64,000 nt of DNA, from the NCBI GenBank assembly GCA_027451745.1, contig DAIDIP010000002.1, positions 1 to 64,000 of the forward strand. Reading direction: 5' to 3'. The position numbers and the translations under genes were made by a program. The notes under the pieces are model-generated. The model saw only the letters and a program-made list of their open reading frames with translations, did not search any database and was not told the origin of the DNA. Origin of the DNA: Candidatus Melainabacteria bacterium (GTDB lineage Bacteria > Cyanobacteriota > Vampirovibrionia > Obscuribacterales > Obscuribacteraceae). Below, piece after piece: positions 55,031-64,000 of the stretch; position 1 is the stretch's first letter; the number at the start of each line of letters is the position of its first letter.

Positions 55031-56641
55031 TTACTTGCCTTTTTTAGCTAATTGTTTTTGCTTTTGTTTTTGGCTTGCAAGATACTCTTCGTAAGTGCCA
55101 AGGAAATCAACTAGTCCATCTGAAGTAAAAGATAAGATACGAGTTGCAACATCGGAAATTAAGTCACGGTCGTGCGATACAACAAATACAGTACCGGGGA
55201 ATAGAGAGAGTCCTTCTGCTAAAGCAGACACAGCTTCCAAATCTAAGTGATTCGTGGGTTCATCGAACACTAGAACAGGGTTTTTTTGCATAATCATGCG
55301 CGCCATTAGAAGGCGAGCTGATTCCCCTCCGGAAAGATTTTCTGTTGCTTTTAGACTTTCGTCACCAGAAAATAACATACGCCCAAGAATACCGCGGATG
55401 AATTGTTGTCCTTCATCTTTAACAAATTGCATTAACCAATCAAGAGCAGTTGTACCTGGGTTGATAGCAGAGTGATAGTCCTGAGGATAATAACTCCAGG
55501 TGGCGCTATCACCCCATTTAACTTCTCCCGCATCTGGTTCTAATTCACCGATGAGGCAACGTAATAATGTTGTTTTCCCCACACCATTTGAACCGATGAT
55601 GGCAATTTTGTCACCACGAGAAATATCTAAATTTAGGTCTTTGAATATAACTTTATCGTCAAAACTTTTGCTTAAACCACGTACTTTTAATACCTCTCTG
55701 CCTATGGGTTTTTCTTGTTCGAATCTAATGAAAGGTCTTTGAATATTTGATCTTTTCAATTCTTGCGGCGCAAGGCGAGTTATTTCTTTTCTGCGAGACT
55801 GCACCTGGCTTGATCTTTGTCCAGCAGCAAAGCGAGAAACAAAGTCTTGTAATTGAGCAATTTTTTTTGCCTTATCACGATTGGCAGCTTCAATGGTAGT
55901 TCTAGCTTGTATTTTATGCTCAACCATATCGTCGTAATTGCCTGGATAAACAATAATTGTGTCATAGTCGATATCAGCTATGTGAGTGCAAACAGCATTA
56001 AGAAAATGTCTATCGTGAGAGATAACAATCAATATTCCCTCATATTTGGCTAGAAATTCTTCCAGCCAATGAATGGATTCTAAATCAAGGTGATTGGTTG
56101 GTTCGTCTAAAAGTAAGGCGTCTGGACCAGCAAATAAAGCTTGCGCTAACAAGACCCGAAATTTATAGTCTATGGGCAATGTGCTCATGTTATTTTCATG
56201 CTGATCATCTGGTATGCCAATACCTCGTAAAATTTCAGAAGCAGCAAATTCAGCACTATAACCATCTTCTTCGGCAATTATTGTTTCTAGTTCGCCGAGA
56301 CGATTCATTTGTTCTTCTGTAAGATTTGGCACTTCACACAGGGCATCACGTTCTTTGAATGTTTTCCATAATTTGTCATTACCCATAATTACAGCATCAA
56401 TAATGCGCTCATTATCATAAGCAAATTGATTTTGTTTTAAAACACCAACTTTAGGAGGGCGCGTGATTGTGCCGCGATTGGTCGGCTCAATTTCCCCAGA
56501 TAGAATTTTCATAAAAGTAGACTTTCCAGCACCATTTGGACCGGTTAGGCCATAACTGTTGCCAGGATTGAACTTTGCCGAAACATTATCAAACAGTGTT
56601 CTAGCACCGAAAGATTTAGTAACTTCATTGACTACAATCAT
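55031..56641 (-). CDS. ABC-F ATPase (YbiT-like)
   Basis: It has two ATP-binding cassettes in tandem and no membrane domain, the ABC-F layout that acts on ribosomes. Each cassette has Walker A (GPNGAGKSTFMK, GSNGVGKTTLLR) and Walker B with LLLDEPTNHLDLE or VFDEPTNHLDLE. The linker, FVSRFAAGQRSSQVQSRR, contains an extended helix. The sequence follows E. coli YbiT (LFDNVSAKF, QFAYDN, VIMGNDKLW, DGYSAEFAASE) almost segment by segment. The ATG at 56641 follows a purine-rich site; the codons upstream are not family-like. The ATPase Glu follows Walker B in both halves. Confidence 0.94.
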   Translation of the reverse strand: MIVVNEVTKSFGARTLFDNVSAKFNPGNSYGLTGPNGAGKSTFMKILSGEIEPTNRGTITRPPKVGVLKQNQFAYDNERIIDAVIMGNDKLWKTFKERDALCEVPNLTEEQMNRLGELETIIAEEDGYSAEFAASEILRGIGIPDDQHENNMSTLPIDYKFRVLLAQALFAGPDALLLDEPTNHLDLESIHWLEEFLAKYEGILIVISHDRHFLNAVCTHIADIDYDTIIVYPGNYDDMVEHKIQARTTIEAANRDKAKKIAQLQDFVSRFAAGQRSSQVQSRRKEITRLAPQELKRSNIQRPFIRFEQEKPIGREVLKVRGLSKSFDDKVIFKDLNLDISRGDKIAIIGSNGVGKTTLLRCLIGELEPDAGEVKWGDSATWSYYPQDYHSAINPGTTALDWLMQFVKDEGQQFIRGILGRMLFSGDESLKATENLSGGESARLLMARMIMQKNPVLVFDEPTNHLDLEAVSALAEGLSLFPGTVFVVSHDRDLISDVATRILSFTSDGLVDFLGTYEEYLASQKQKQKQLAKKGK

Positions 56642-56722
56642 GCCGTGACCCCCTAGCAAATGCCGTAAAATTGCTGCAAACCGCCTATTATAACAGCTCT
56701 TGATTTCTTTGCAAAGTTTGCC

Positions 56723-57628
56723 TTATTTGTGCCCCTGGAACACTGTGCCTTGAAATCTAGCGTTTGGATTATTTTCTGTTACTCGTATGTAGTCTAGAAA
56801 AGCTATTTCTGTTTGTTCTAATGTCATACCAAAACGATTTTTAAAGGATACTTCAAAGTTAACATTATTTCCTAAGTCTTCGATTACTTTGCCCCAGGCG
56901 TGAAACATGGCATCTGGAGATCTATAAATTCTGGCAATTAAAAATTCGAAGAAAAGTCCACCAATATGCTCATGTTGCCACATTAATCCGGCTTGTTTGG
57001 CTGGAGCATAATCTTCCACATGGCGTAAATTGTTCAGGGAGCTTTGGGCATCTTTATAGCTATAATCCCCAAGGCGGACCGCGATAGAGTGAATGCAATA
57101 ATAACCTTCCGGCATATTAATGGCAAAACGATAGCCTAGGGAACAAGCAATTCCTTCAAATAAATAAACCGGAACTTTTGCCACAGGTGCATTCATTCTG
57201 TTCATAATTAAATGTTCTAGCTCATGTGCTGTTACAAACCAACCAAAGCCACGATCCTCAATGCCGTTTACATAATTCAAGAATGGTTGAATATTGGCCA
57301 CGTAGATATTTTTTCCCGAGGTATTGCCTCCACCCTTATTTAGGATATTTTTTGAATAAAGCCCTACGATTATCGGTTCATCAAGAGATTTGGAGTTTAA
57401 GTTTTGCATTGATTGATCAAATCTATAAGCATCTTTTATTTTTGTAGTAATTAAGGATGGGCTTGGTATAGCGATATCTGATCGCAGGTCTACAAAATTG
57501 TCTTGGTAAATTTTTGGCAAATGGGGCAAGACTTGTCCTACTATGCCTGTTTCAGAAGACTGAGCAAAAGCAGGTTGCCAGCTAAAAAGCAAAACTGAAA
57601 CAAAAATGATTAAACGACAAATAATCAT
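56723..57628 (-). CDS. Secreted HExxH metallopeptidase-like protein
   Basis: A signal peptide (MIICRLIIFVSVLLFSW, then AFA-QSS) is followed by a 270-residue domain. The zinc motif is HELEH, with a possible third ligand Glu in FEGIAC about 20 residues later, as in gluzincins. The second-half sequence is weakly helical. No family was recognised. The start at 57628 is an ATG within an ATGA overlap with the ABC-F gene upstream (ends 57625), so the two are translationally coupled; the longer frame starts at a TTG without a ribosome site. The substrate is unknown. Confidence 0.7.
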   Translation of the reverse strand: MIICRLIIFVSVLLFSWQPAFAQSSETGIVGQVLPHLPKIYQDNFVDLRSDIAIPSPSLITTKIKDAYRFDQSMQNLNSKSLDEPIIVGLYSKNILNKGGGNTSGKNIYVANIQPFLNYVNGIEDRGFGWFVTAHELEHLIMNRMNAPVAKVPVYLFEGIACSLGYRFAINMPEGYYCIHSIAVRLGDYSYKDAQSSLNNLRHVEDYAPAKQAGLMWQHEHIGGLFFEFLIARIYRSPDAMFHAWGKVIEDLGNNVNFEVSFKNRFGMTLEQTEIAFLDYIRVTENNPNARFQGTVFQGHK

Positions 57629-59427
57629 GAGAGTAGCTCTAATTTTTCCCAACGACTATATAAGACTTCCACTTTCTTTTGAGCTGTTGCACGTTTTTCG
57701 ACAAGTTCTTGTAAGCGAGTATAATTACCAGCTATGTCTGGATTTTCCATTTCAGTGTCGATTTGATTTACGATGTTTTCTGCTTCTTCAATTTTTTTAT
57801 GTATTCCTTCCAATTCGCGTTTTTCGGAAGTTGATAGACCTAAGCGTGTGTGTTTTGATGAAGTTGATTTAGAGGTATTTTGTTTGCGTTTATCTGGCAC
57901 TATTTCATTGAATTCGGCTAATTCTTCAAATTGTTCATAGTCGGCAAAATACTCTGCTTTGCCGAAGCCATTTAAAGCTAAAATTTTCTTAGCGACTGAG
58001 CTAAGTAACATACGATCGTGACTGACAATAATTATGGCGCCAGGAAATTCAACTAAGCTATCTTCTAATACTTCGAGTGAAGGAATATCTAAATCGTTAG
58101 TTGGTTCATCTAAAATAAGTATATCAGCTGACTGTCGCATGAGATTTGCTATTTGAATACGCGCTCTTTCACCGCCGGATAAAAAATTGATAGTTAAATG
58201 CAATTGGTCGGTGCGAAAAAGAAATTTCTTTGCCCAAGTTGATATATGAAAATTCTGACCGCGATACACAACTGAATCACTATCTGGACTTAAAGACTTG
58301 GCCAAGGTTTTGGTTAGATCTAATTGTTCTCTATTTTGATCAAACCAAACTATTTTTAAATTATCAGCTTTCTTTATCGTGCCTGTATCTGGTTCAATTT
58401 GTCCGACAATAAGTTTTAACAAAGTGGTTTTTCCGCTGCCGTTAGGACCCACTAAACCCAGGCGAGAACCCGAAGTAAGGAGGAGATCTAAATTACTGAA
58501 TAATTGGTGTCCAGAAAATGATTTGCTTATATTCTTAGCCGTCAACAGTTCTTTTGTTTTTCTTCCAGAAGCATCAAAGCCAATATCTATTTGTGCATTG
58601 GATAGTGCATTACGTTCTTTGACGTCTGCCAATTGATCTATTAACTTGCCTGCTTCTCTAATGCGTTCGCGTGATTTCGTTTGTCGTGCTTTTGCTCCTT
58701 GTTGCAACCAGGCTATTTCTCTTCGCACTTTACTGGCAAGGGACTGTTGTAAGTGTTGAGCAGCACTTATTTGATCTTCTCTTGCTTGCAGAAATCTACT
58801 GTAATTTCCATTTATGCTTATAAAACCCTGGGGATAAGCTACGCTAAGTTCGATAATACGATTAGTTATATTTTCAAGAAAGGCACGATCGTGGCTGATT
58901 AGAACAAAAGGAAAATTGCAAGTTTGTAAAAAGTTTTCAAGCCACAAAACCCCTTCTAAATCTAAATGGTTAGTTGGTTCATCAAGAAACAATAGTTCAG
59001 GTTGTTTAACCAAAGCACAAGCGAGAGACAGCCTTTTTTTCCAACCGCCGGAAAGTGATCCTGCTTTAGCTTCAAGATCTGGAAAGACTATTTTTGTCAG
59101 GGTTGAATCGATGGACGCTTCTCTTTCATGCTCAGCAAATTTTATTTCAGAGGCGGCATCATTAACAATTTGTATGATAGTTTTTTCTGGATCAAACACA
59201 TCTTGCTGTCCCATATAAACTATGCGTGAATTTCGGCGTTTTACTACTTCACCTTTATCTGATTCAACTAAACCGGCTAAAATTTTTAGCAAAGTAGATT
59301 TGCCAGAGCCGTTTGGACCTATTAAACCAATGCGCTGCCCATCTTCAATACCTAAAGAAATATCTTTAAATAAAGGACGTGAGCTGTAGCTTTTACCTAC
59401 AGACTGACAACTGACTAAAATTCCCAT
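57625..59427 (-). CDS. ABC-F ATPase (Uup-like)
   Basis: Two tandem cassettes with Walker A GPNGSGKSTLLK and GPNGSGKTTLLK, signature motifs LSGGW and LSGGERARI, and Walker B LLFLDEPTNHLDLE and ILDEPTNDLDIP. A long linker contains basic helices, and a C-terminal coiled coil (about residues 530-600, ELEGIHKKIEEAENIVNQID) matches Uup-type proteins. The ATG at 59427 with AGGA upstream is preferred; the longer frame begins in a hydrophobic stretch unlike the family. The protease-like gene overlaps its stop by 4 bp. Confidence 0.92.
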   Translation of the reverse strand: MGILVSCQSVGKSYSSRPLFKDISLGIEDGQRIGLIGPNGSGKSTLLKILAGLVESDKGEVVKRRNSRIVYMGQQDVFDPEKTIIQIVNDAASEIKFAEHEREASIDSTLTKIVFPDLEAKAGSLSGGWKKRLSLACALVKQPELLFLDEPTNHLDLEGVLWLENFLQTCNFPFVLISHDRAFLENITNRIIELSVAYPQGFISINGNYSRFLQAREDQISAAQHLQQSLASKVRREIAWLQQGAKARQTKSRERIREAGKLIDQLADVKERNALSNAQIDIGFDASGRKTKELLTAKNISKSFSGHQLFSNLDLLLTSGSRLGLVGPNGSGKTTLLKLIVGQIEPDTGTIKKADNLKIVWFDQNREQLDLTKTLAKSLSPDSDSVVYRGQNFHISTWAKKFLFRTDQLHLTINFLSGGERARIQIANLMRQSADILILDEPTNDLDIPSLEVLEDSLVEFPGAIIIVSHDRMLLSSVAKKILALNGFGKAEYFADYEQFEELAEFNEIVPDKRKQNTSKSTSSKHTRLGLSTSEKRELEGIHKKIEEAENIVNQIDTEMENPDIAGNYTRLQELVEKRATAQKKVEVLYSRWEKLELLS

Positions 59428-59491
59428 TGCTGTATTCCTATAACAGAGTATATTGTAGAACACAGGGAAAGGGCTTATCAAGGGAAATGAA

Positions 59492-60088
59492 ATGACTGTA
59501 AAATTACCGCGGACTTATTTGGCTCGTCATGGTGAAACGGAGTGGACAATTAGCGGTCAGCATACCGGGCATATTGATATACCACTGACAGAGTCCGGAG
59601 AGCGAAACGCAGTACTTCTTGGTGAGCGACTAAAAGGTGTTTCGTTTGCGGCAGTATATACGAGTCCATTGCAGCGTGCTAGTAAAACTTGTGAACTGGC
59701 TGGATTTGGCAGTGTAGCAAAGGAAGATCCTGATCTTATGGAATTGAATTATGGAGATTATGAGGGGCGAACAACCGCTGATATTCAGAAGGAAATTCCA
59801 CACTGGAATATTTTTGCTAATGATTGTCCTGGGGGCGAAACTATAAATGAAGTGTATGAAAGAGCAAGCCGCGTAGTAAAACGTTTGAAAGATATTAATG
59901 ATAATGTTTTGCTGTTTTCCCATGGGCATTTTTTGCGTTTCGTTGCCGTTTGCTGGTTGGGATTGCCTAAACTGGATGCACGATTTTTTCTTCTGTGCCC
60001 GACGTCAATAAGTATTCTGGGTTACGAACATAATATAGATGAGCCGGCTATACGACTTTGGAATGACGATGGGCATGTCGAGCGTTAA
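59492..60088 (+). CDS. Histidine phosphatase (phosphoglycerate mutase-like)
   Basis: A 198-residue member of the RHG superfamily: LARHGETEW at residues 7-15 with the catalytic His, YTSPLQRASKTCE as the second conserved Arg segment, MELNYGDYEGR, and LLFSHGHFLR near residue 150. It lacks the longer inserts of the cofactor-dependent glycolytic mutase, so it is better called a phosphatase of unknown substrate. GGGAAA before the ATG is a fair ribosome site. It is divergent from the Uup-like gene (65-bp gap). Confidence 0.88.
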   Translation: MTVKLPRTYLARHGETEWTISGQHTGHIDIPLTESGERNAVLLGERLKGVSFAAVYTSPLQRASKTCELAGFGSVAKEDPDLMELNYGDYEGRTTADIQKEIPHWNIFANDCPGGETINEVYERASRVVKRLKDINDNVLLFSHGHFLRFVAVCWLGLPKLDARFFLLCPTSISILGYEHNIDEPAIRLWNDDGHVER

Positions 60089-60129
60089 GCAAGAGCTAAA
60101 ATCTTGTTTTTGGTTGCCAAATAAATAGG

Positions 60130-60135
60130 TATAAT
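60130..60135 (+). promoter_or_regulatory. -10 box of the acyl-activating fusion gene
   Basis: A perfect TATAAT lies about 48 bp before the ATG. No good -35 at normal spacing was found (TTGTTT is 20 bp upstream), so the promoter is only partly supported. Confidence 0.35.
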
Positions 60136-60182
60136 ATCTAGGAAGGCTCTGATATTTGTTGATATCGATGAGGGAGTAACTT

Positions 60183-62849
60183 ATGCCGTTATGCAAAGAA
60201 GAAACCCTTAAAGACCTGTGTGATAAGTTCGAATATTTTGGCAAACAAGCAGCCGTTCTTTCTTTTGAAGTCGAAAAGAAAGAAGAATTGTCATATAAAG
60301 AACTTTTACATTTAATCAAAAAGCTAGCTGGTGGTCTATTAGAAAATGGACTGCAGAAGCAAGAAACAGTAATGCTTTTTGCTGAGAATAGCGTTGATTA
60401 TATAATTGTTGCTTTATCTATTATCTATGCTGGTGGTCTGTGTGTACCCATAGATCCGCAATCTAACGATGAAATTGTTAAACACATAATTGATGATAGT
60501 GAGGCGAAACGAATTTTTGTTGATCAAAGAGGTTGGGAACGCTTGCACAAATTGCATAAGAGTAGAAATATGCAGATCAATTGGTTGGATGATAATGGAA
60601 AATCGGAGCATTGGCGGCAATTACTGTCCCAAAAGAAGAAAGACAATGAATGCAATTTAAAGGCTGAGGATCAGGCAGTATTATTTTATACATCAGGAAC
60701 CACAGGTATGCCTAAGGGCGTACCGCTAACTCATGCCAATATAATCTTCCAGTTAAAAGGTGTGCGAGAAGCAGGATTAATCAAAAAAACTGACAAAATT
60801 TTATTGCCGCTACCTTTATTTCACGTGTATCCTTTTTGTGTTGGATTATTAGTACCATTCTTCTTGGGTTTGCCGGTAATATTACCTAAATCAATAACTG
60901 GTCCTGAAATTATAAGAGCGATAAAAGAAGGTAATGCGACAGTTTTGGTATCGGTGCCCAGACTCTTGCGTGCTCTTTATACCGCTATTGAATCGAAGTC
61001 CAGGTCAAATAATATAGACAGTACAGCTTTTGATTTCGCCTACAGAATATCCATGTTTTTAAATAGCTGTTTCAGATTGAATCTAGGCAAATATCTTTTT
61101 GGTAAATTACACAAGAGATTTTCTACTCTTAGATTATTCGCTTCTGGTGGTGCTTTATTGGACCCCGAATTGGCACAAAAGTTGAAGACTTTGGGTTGGC
61201 AGACTGCAGTGGGTTACGGACTTACTGAAACCGCTCCTTTGCTAACTATTCGTATGCCAAACAATACTGATATAAAGGGTGTTGGTAAACCGATTCCAGG
61301 TGTGGAGATTCGCCTCCGGAGAGTTTTGGGCGATGACAATGAGGAACAGCAATCAGAAATTCAAGTGAAAGGAAAAAATGTTTTTGCTGGCTACCGTAAT
61401 TTGCCCGATAAGACTGCTGAAAGTTTCACAGAAGATGGTTGGTTTAAAACTGGTGATACTGGTTATATGTGGTTGGGTAATTTGCATGTAGAGGGACGTA
61501 TTTCGACTACATTGAAGAGCGAGGGCGGAAAAAAGATCCAACCGGAAGAAATAGAGAAAGCTTATATGGGTGATTCTGCGATTCGCGAAGTGGGAATTTT
61601 GCAAGACAAGCAGAAATTAGTGGCGCTGGTGGTGCCTAATATTACTGCTATTGGACATAGCGATCCACAAAAGAAGATTGCTGAAATATTGAAGAAAAAG
61701 TCTGAAATGTTACCATCATATTATCGTATAAATGACTTTGCTATAACCAAACAACTTTTGCCGCGGACAAATCTTGGAAAAATTCGTCGACAAGAATTGA
61801 TTGAGTGTTATGAGAGAGCAAGAGAAGAGAAAAAAAACGGGAAACAGGGTGCCGAACAAAGAGCCCCTTTGTCGGCCGAAGATAAAGCTTTACTGGAGGA
61901 ATCTATAGCCAGAGAAGCTTGGGAATGGCTAAAGGATCGGTTCCCGGAGGCAGAAATCACTCTAGAAAAAAGCCCACAGCTGGACTTGAATGTTGACTCA
62001 CTTGAATGGCTTAATTTAGCTCTAGAAATACAAGAACGCTTTGGAATTGAATTGAGTGAAGAAGCAATTGCCCACGTTGACACTGTTCGCGATCTTATTA
62101 AGGAAATTGTGGATACTTCAAAATTAGGGACGAGTCTCATTTCACCATTTGAAGAACCTGATCGTTTTATTGATGAAGATCAAAAAAAATGGCTACAACC
62201 TTTAGAACCAGGAATGCTTGCTATCGCGAGATTTGTTTATTTGGCCATAGTATTTATTATGCGTACATTTTTCCAGATAACTGCAGATGGTATCGAAAAT
62301 ATTCCCAGCGGACAGGTAGTATTTATACCTAATCATGCCAGTTATTTGGATCCATTTGCCCTAGTTGCTGTTTTGGATTTTGAGAGATTACGTAAAACTC
62401 AGTGGGCCGGATGGGCAGGTATAGCATTGGCAAATCCTTTTAACGCTTTTATTTATAGACTAGGACAATCGATACCAATTGAATCAAAGCATTCGCTTAT
62501 TTCTAGTTTGGCTCTAGCAGCTGCTGTTCTGAAGAAAAAAAGAAATCTTGTATGGTTCCCAGAGGGAGAGCGTACTTTAACAGGCAAGTTATTATCATTC
62601 AAATCGGGAATAGGAATGTTACTAGAAAGATTTGCCGTCAAAGTTGTTCCTGTTCACATTGTTGGGACAAGACAAGCATTACCCCCTGGGGCATTCTTTC
62701 CGCGTTTTAAAAAGATTACTATAGTTTTTGGCGAGGCAGTGCTTGGTGAAGAGTTACTGAGGGAAGGAAAGGGTAATACCAATCCAGAGCGTATCGCTAA
62801 TGCATTACATGACAGAGTAAATGCGTTGAAGCCAAAGAATAAGAAATGA
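60183..62849 (+). CDS. Acyl-AMP ligase - acyl carrier - acyltransferase fusion
   Basis: An 888-residue three-domain enzyme. Residues about 20-540 are an adenylate-forming ligase: P-loop FYTSGTTGMPKGV (about 178-190), YGLTETAP and WFKTGDTGYM. Residues about 565-640 form an acyl-carrier-like domain with VDSLEW (Ser606 the likely phosphopantetheine site). A linker leads to a PlsC-type acyltransferase with NHASYLD (about 717-723) and FPEGERTLTG near residue 795. The ligase can charge the internal carrier with a fatty acid and the acyltransferase can pass it to a glycerol or lysolipid acceptor. One membrane segment may occur near residues 680-700. The plain ATG has GGGAG upstream. Resembles Aas, but with an ACP in the middle. 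Confidence 0.9.
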   Translation: MPLCKEETLKDLCDKFEYFGKQAAVLSFEVEKKEELSYKELLHLIKKLAGGLLENGLQKQETVMLFAENSVDYIIVALSIIYAGGLCVPIDPQSNDEIVKHIIDDSEAKRIFVDQRGWERLHKLHKSRNMQINWLDDNGKSEHWRQLLSQKKKDNECNLKAEDQAVLFYTSGTTGMPKGVPLTHANIIFQLKGVREAGLIKKTDKILLPLPLFHVYPFCVGLLVPFFLGLPVILPKSITGPEIIRAIKEGNATVLVSVPRLLRALYTAIESKSRSNNIDSTAFDFAYRISMFLNSCFRLNLGKYLFGKLHKRFSTLRLFASGGALLDPELAQKLKTLGWQTAVGYGLTETAPLLTIRMPNNTDIKGVGKPIPGVEIRLRRVLGDDNEEQQSEIQVKGKNVFAGYRNLPDKTAESFTEDGWFKTGDTGYMWLGNLHVEGRISTTLKSEGGKKIQPEEIEKAYMGDSAIREVGILQDKQKLVALVVPNITAIGHSDPQKKIAEILKKKSEMLPSYYRINDFAITKQLLPRTNLGKIRRQELIECYERAREEKKNGKQGAEQRAPLSAEDKALLEESIAREAWEWLKDRFPEAEITLEKSPQLDLNVDSLEWLNLALEIQERFGIELSEEAIAHVDTVRDLIKEIVDTSKLGTSLISPFEEPDRFIDEDQKKWLQPLEPGMLAIARFVYLAIVFIMRTFFQITADGIENIPSGQVVFIPNHASYLDPFALVAVLDFERLRKTQWAGWAGIALANPFNAFIYRLGQSIPIESKHSLISSLALAAAVLKKKRNLVWFPEGERTLTGKLLSFKSGIGMLLERFAVKVVPVHIVGTRQALPPGAFFPRFKKITIVFGEAVLGEELLREGKGNTNPERIANALHDRVNALKPKNKK

Positions 62850-62855
62850 ATTGAA

Positions 62856-63950
62856 TTAGTGAGAAGTGGTTTGAGAAAACTTACTATTTAATAGTTCTCT
62901 TATGCGAGGCAAGGCTTTTGTAGCAGCTTCTTCGCCATATTTGATAGTGCGTCTTATGATCTCAGGATCTCTAGTCATTGCTGGTGTGTCAGCTACTTTT
63001 GGATTCACGACAAGATCAGCTTCTTCCCAGCGATGTTTGTCGATCTCAGCTTCCATAATATCTGTTACTCGATAAGCTAGAGCCTTCATTGAGCGAAATT
63101 TTTGCTTGTTCTCATGAGCTACTGGAGCGTCAGCTGGTACGGCAATTATAATATCGGCACCTGTGAGCTGGGCACAATTTGTTGGTAAATTGGCTTTTAA
63201 ACCACCATCTATGAAGATTGAATTGTGAATAGCTACTGGTCGCACCAGTAAGGGTACAGCACTACTGGCGACAACTGCTTTGCGAAGATCTCCGCTTGTA
63301 ATCATGCACGTATTTCCAGTTTCAATGTCGGTTGCTACTGCAGCAAAGGGTATTTTTAACTGAGAGAAATCTGCAGGTAATCTTTTTCGTAAAAAGCGTT
63401 CCAGGCGAGAACCATTAATTACGCCAGCATAGGGTCTTGGACGTCCTAAATGAGCGAGTGTAGATAATGGCAAACCAAGTATATGTAAAGTGAGATGAGG
63501 TGTCATTGTTCGTTGTAGGGACCCGTCATAAACCATTTTTTCAATATCTTCTAGTGGTACATTTGCTGCGTAAAGCGAACCTATGATCGCACCGGCACTT
63601 GTGCCAACGACGTAATGAATTGGAATTTGATTTTTAGCTAAGACTCTTAGAACGCCAATTTGAGTTAAGGCTTTACATCCACCACCGCCTAAGACAAGAG
63701 TTACTTTTGGCAAGTACTTATTAGTATCGTCTGAAACAATAGTAGCAGCAGGAGGATCGGTAATCTCTATTTTGTCTACAGGAGCGTGCTCTGCATTTGC
63801 GGCAGTAGAACTACTGAGCATTGCAATAATGATACTTAAAATATAGATGATTGATTTGATATTTAAGTTCAAGAGGTATTCAGACCTTTTTAGTTGCTGA
63901 TTATACACGTAATTATTTTTATGATTAATGTCCGGCGAATCGGAAGTCAA
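62856..63950 (-). CDS. Patatin-like phospholipase (RssA-like)
   Basis: This serine hydrolase has the patatin features. The oxyanion loop is LVLGGGGCKALTQIG, nucleophile Ser is in GTSAG, and the acid is in FIDGGLKANLP. An N-terminal hydrophobic stretch (around SIIYILSIIIAML ending at ANA-EHA) looks like a signal peptide or membrane anchor. The start is uncertain: the longest frame opens with a TTG at 63950, but the signal peptide better fits a TTG or GTG inside it near 63870. It cleaves acyl esters of phospholipids or lysolipids in the family. It is convergent with the acyltransferase fusion, 6 bp apart, so the two could act in lipid turnover. Confidence 0.88.
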   Translation of the reverse strand: MTSDSPDINHKNNYVYNQQLKRSEYLLNLNIKSIIYILSIIIAMLSSSTAANAEHAPVDKIEITDPPAATIVSDDTNKYLPKVTLVLGGGGCKALTQIGVLRVLAKNQIPIHYVVGTSAGAIIGSLYAANVPLEDIEKMVYDGSLQRTMTPHLTLHILGLPLSTLAHLGRPRPYAGVINGSRLERFLRKRLPADFSQLKIPFAAVATDIETGNTCMITSGDLRKAVVASSAVPLLVRPVAIHNSIFIDGGLKANLPTNCAQLTGADIIIAVPADAPVAHENKQKFRSMKALAYRVTDIMEAEIDKHRWEEADLVVNPKVADTPAMTRDPEIIRRTIKYGEEAATKALPRIRELLNSKFSQTTSH

Positions 63951-64000
63951 TATCTAACGTATACGCAAGAATTCTTGATAATTGAAATATTCGCTTGCGC

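Noticed and set aside
1-64000. CRISPR array, transposon or prophage
   Set aside because: No regularly spaced short repeats, transposase, integrase or phage structural genes were found. Repeats are all inside one coding region.

Overview
The window is AT-rich, densely coding bacterial DNA with short intergenic gaps. I see no transposase, phage gene, CRISPR array, tRNA or rRNA. Several genes have a cyanobacterial flavour: a complete bidirectional hox hydrogenase, an Rcp1-like response regulator, an EGY/site-2-type membrane protease, a small RRM RNA-binding protein and several Hanks-type Ser/Thr kinases. There are no photosynthesis genes. My best guess, by inference only, is a non-photosynthetic relative of Cyanobacteria (Melainabacteria/Vampirovibrionia, perhaps Obscuribacterales). 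The gene set does not prove this.

Layout. 0-3.1 kb: a decayed histidine-kinase fragment, a UspA-like protein, an alpha/beta hydrolase and a small Cys-rich protein. 3.1-3.4 kb: a candidate structured RNA with its own promoter and terminator, then the promoter of the next operon. 3.4-13.6 kb: a hydrogenase island. hypFCDE on the plus strand runs head-on into hoxEFUYH plus its maturation protease on the minus strand, giving a group 3d NAD(P)-linked [NiFe] hydrogenase with most of its maturation genes (hypA and hypB are not here). 13.9-22.8 kb: signalling. A rhodanese is followed by a minus-strand operon of ethylene-receptor-like histidine kinase, response regulator and EGY-like protease. Divergent from it are a hybrid kinase, a response regulator fused to a Ser/Thr kinase, and a zinc ribbon. 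22.8-29 kb: an HxlR regulator with a divergent rhodanese, then an unknown membrane protein, a GT39-like glycosyltransferase, a Ser/Thr kinase and a choloylglycine-hydrolase-like enzyme.

29.2-41.7 kb is one gene for a 4167-residue secreted, repeat-rich, haemagglutinin-like beta-helix protein. It has a His-rich N-terminus and a FecR-like C-terminal domain. 41.7-48.7 kb holds an AroG-type DAHP synthase, a lone Flp-type pilin, and a TetR regulator divergent from an RND efflux pump with a clear palindromic operator between them. 48.8-52.1 kb holds a DEAD-box helicase, a ROK sugar kinase without the usual zinc cysteines, the RRM protein and a YaiI/YqxD protein. 52.1-64 kb holds two small secreted TPR-type proteins (one a matrixin-like protease), a DHH-like protein, two ABC-F ATPases, a secreted HExxH protein, a histidine phosphatase, an acyl-activating/ACP/acyltransferase fusion and a patatin-like lipase.

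Many start codons were moved inward from the longest reading frame, on the basis of Shine-Dalgarno sites, overlaps and known family N-termini. All functions are inferred from motifs read by eye; no database search was run.
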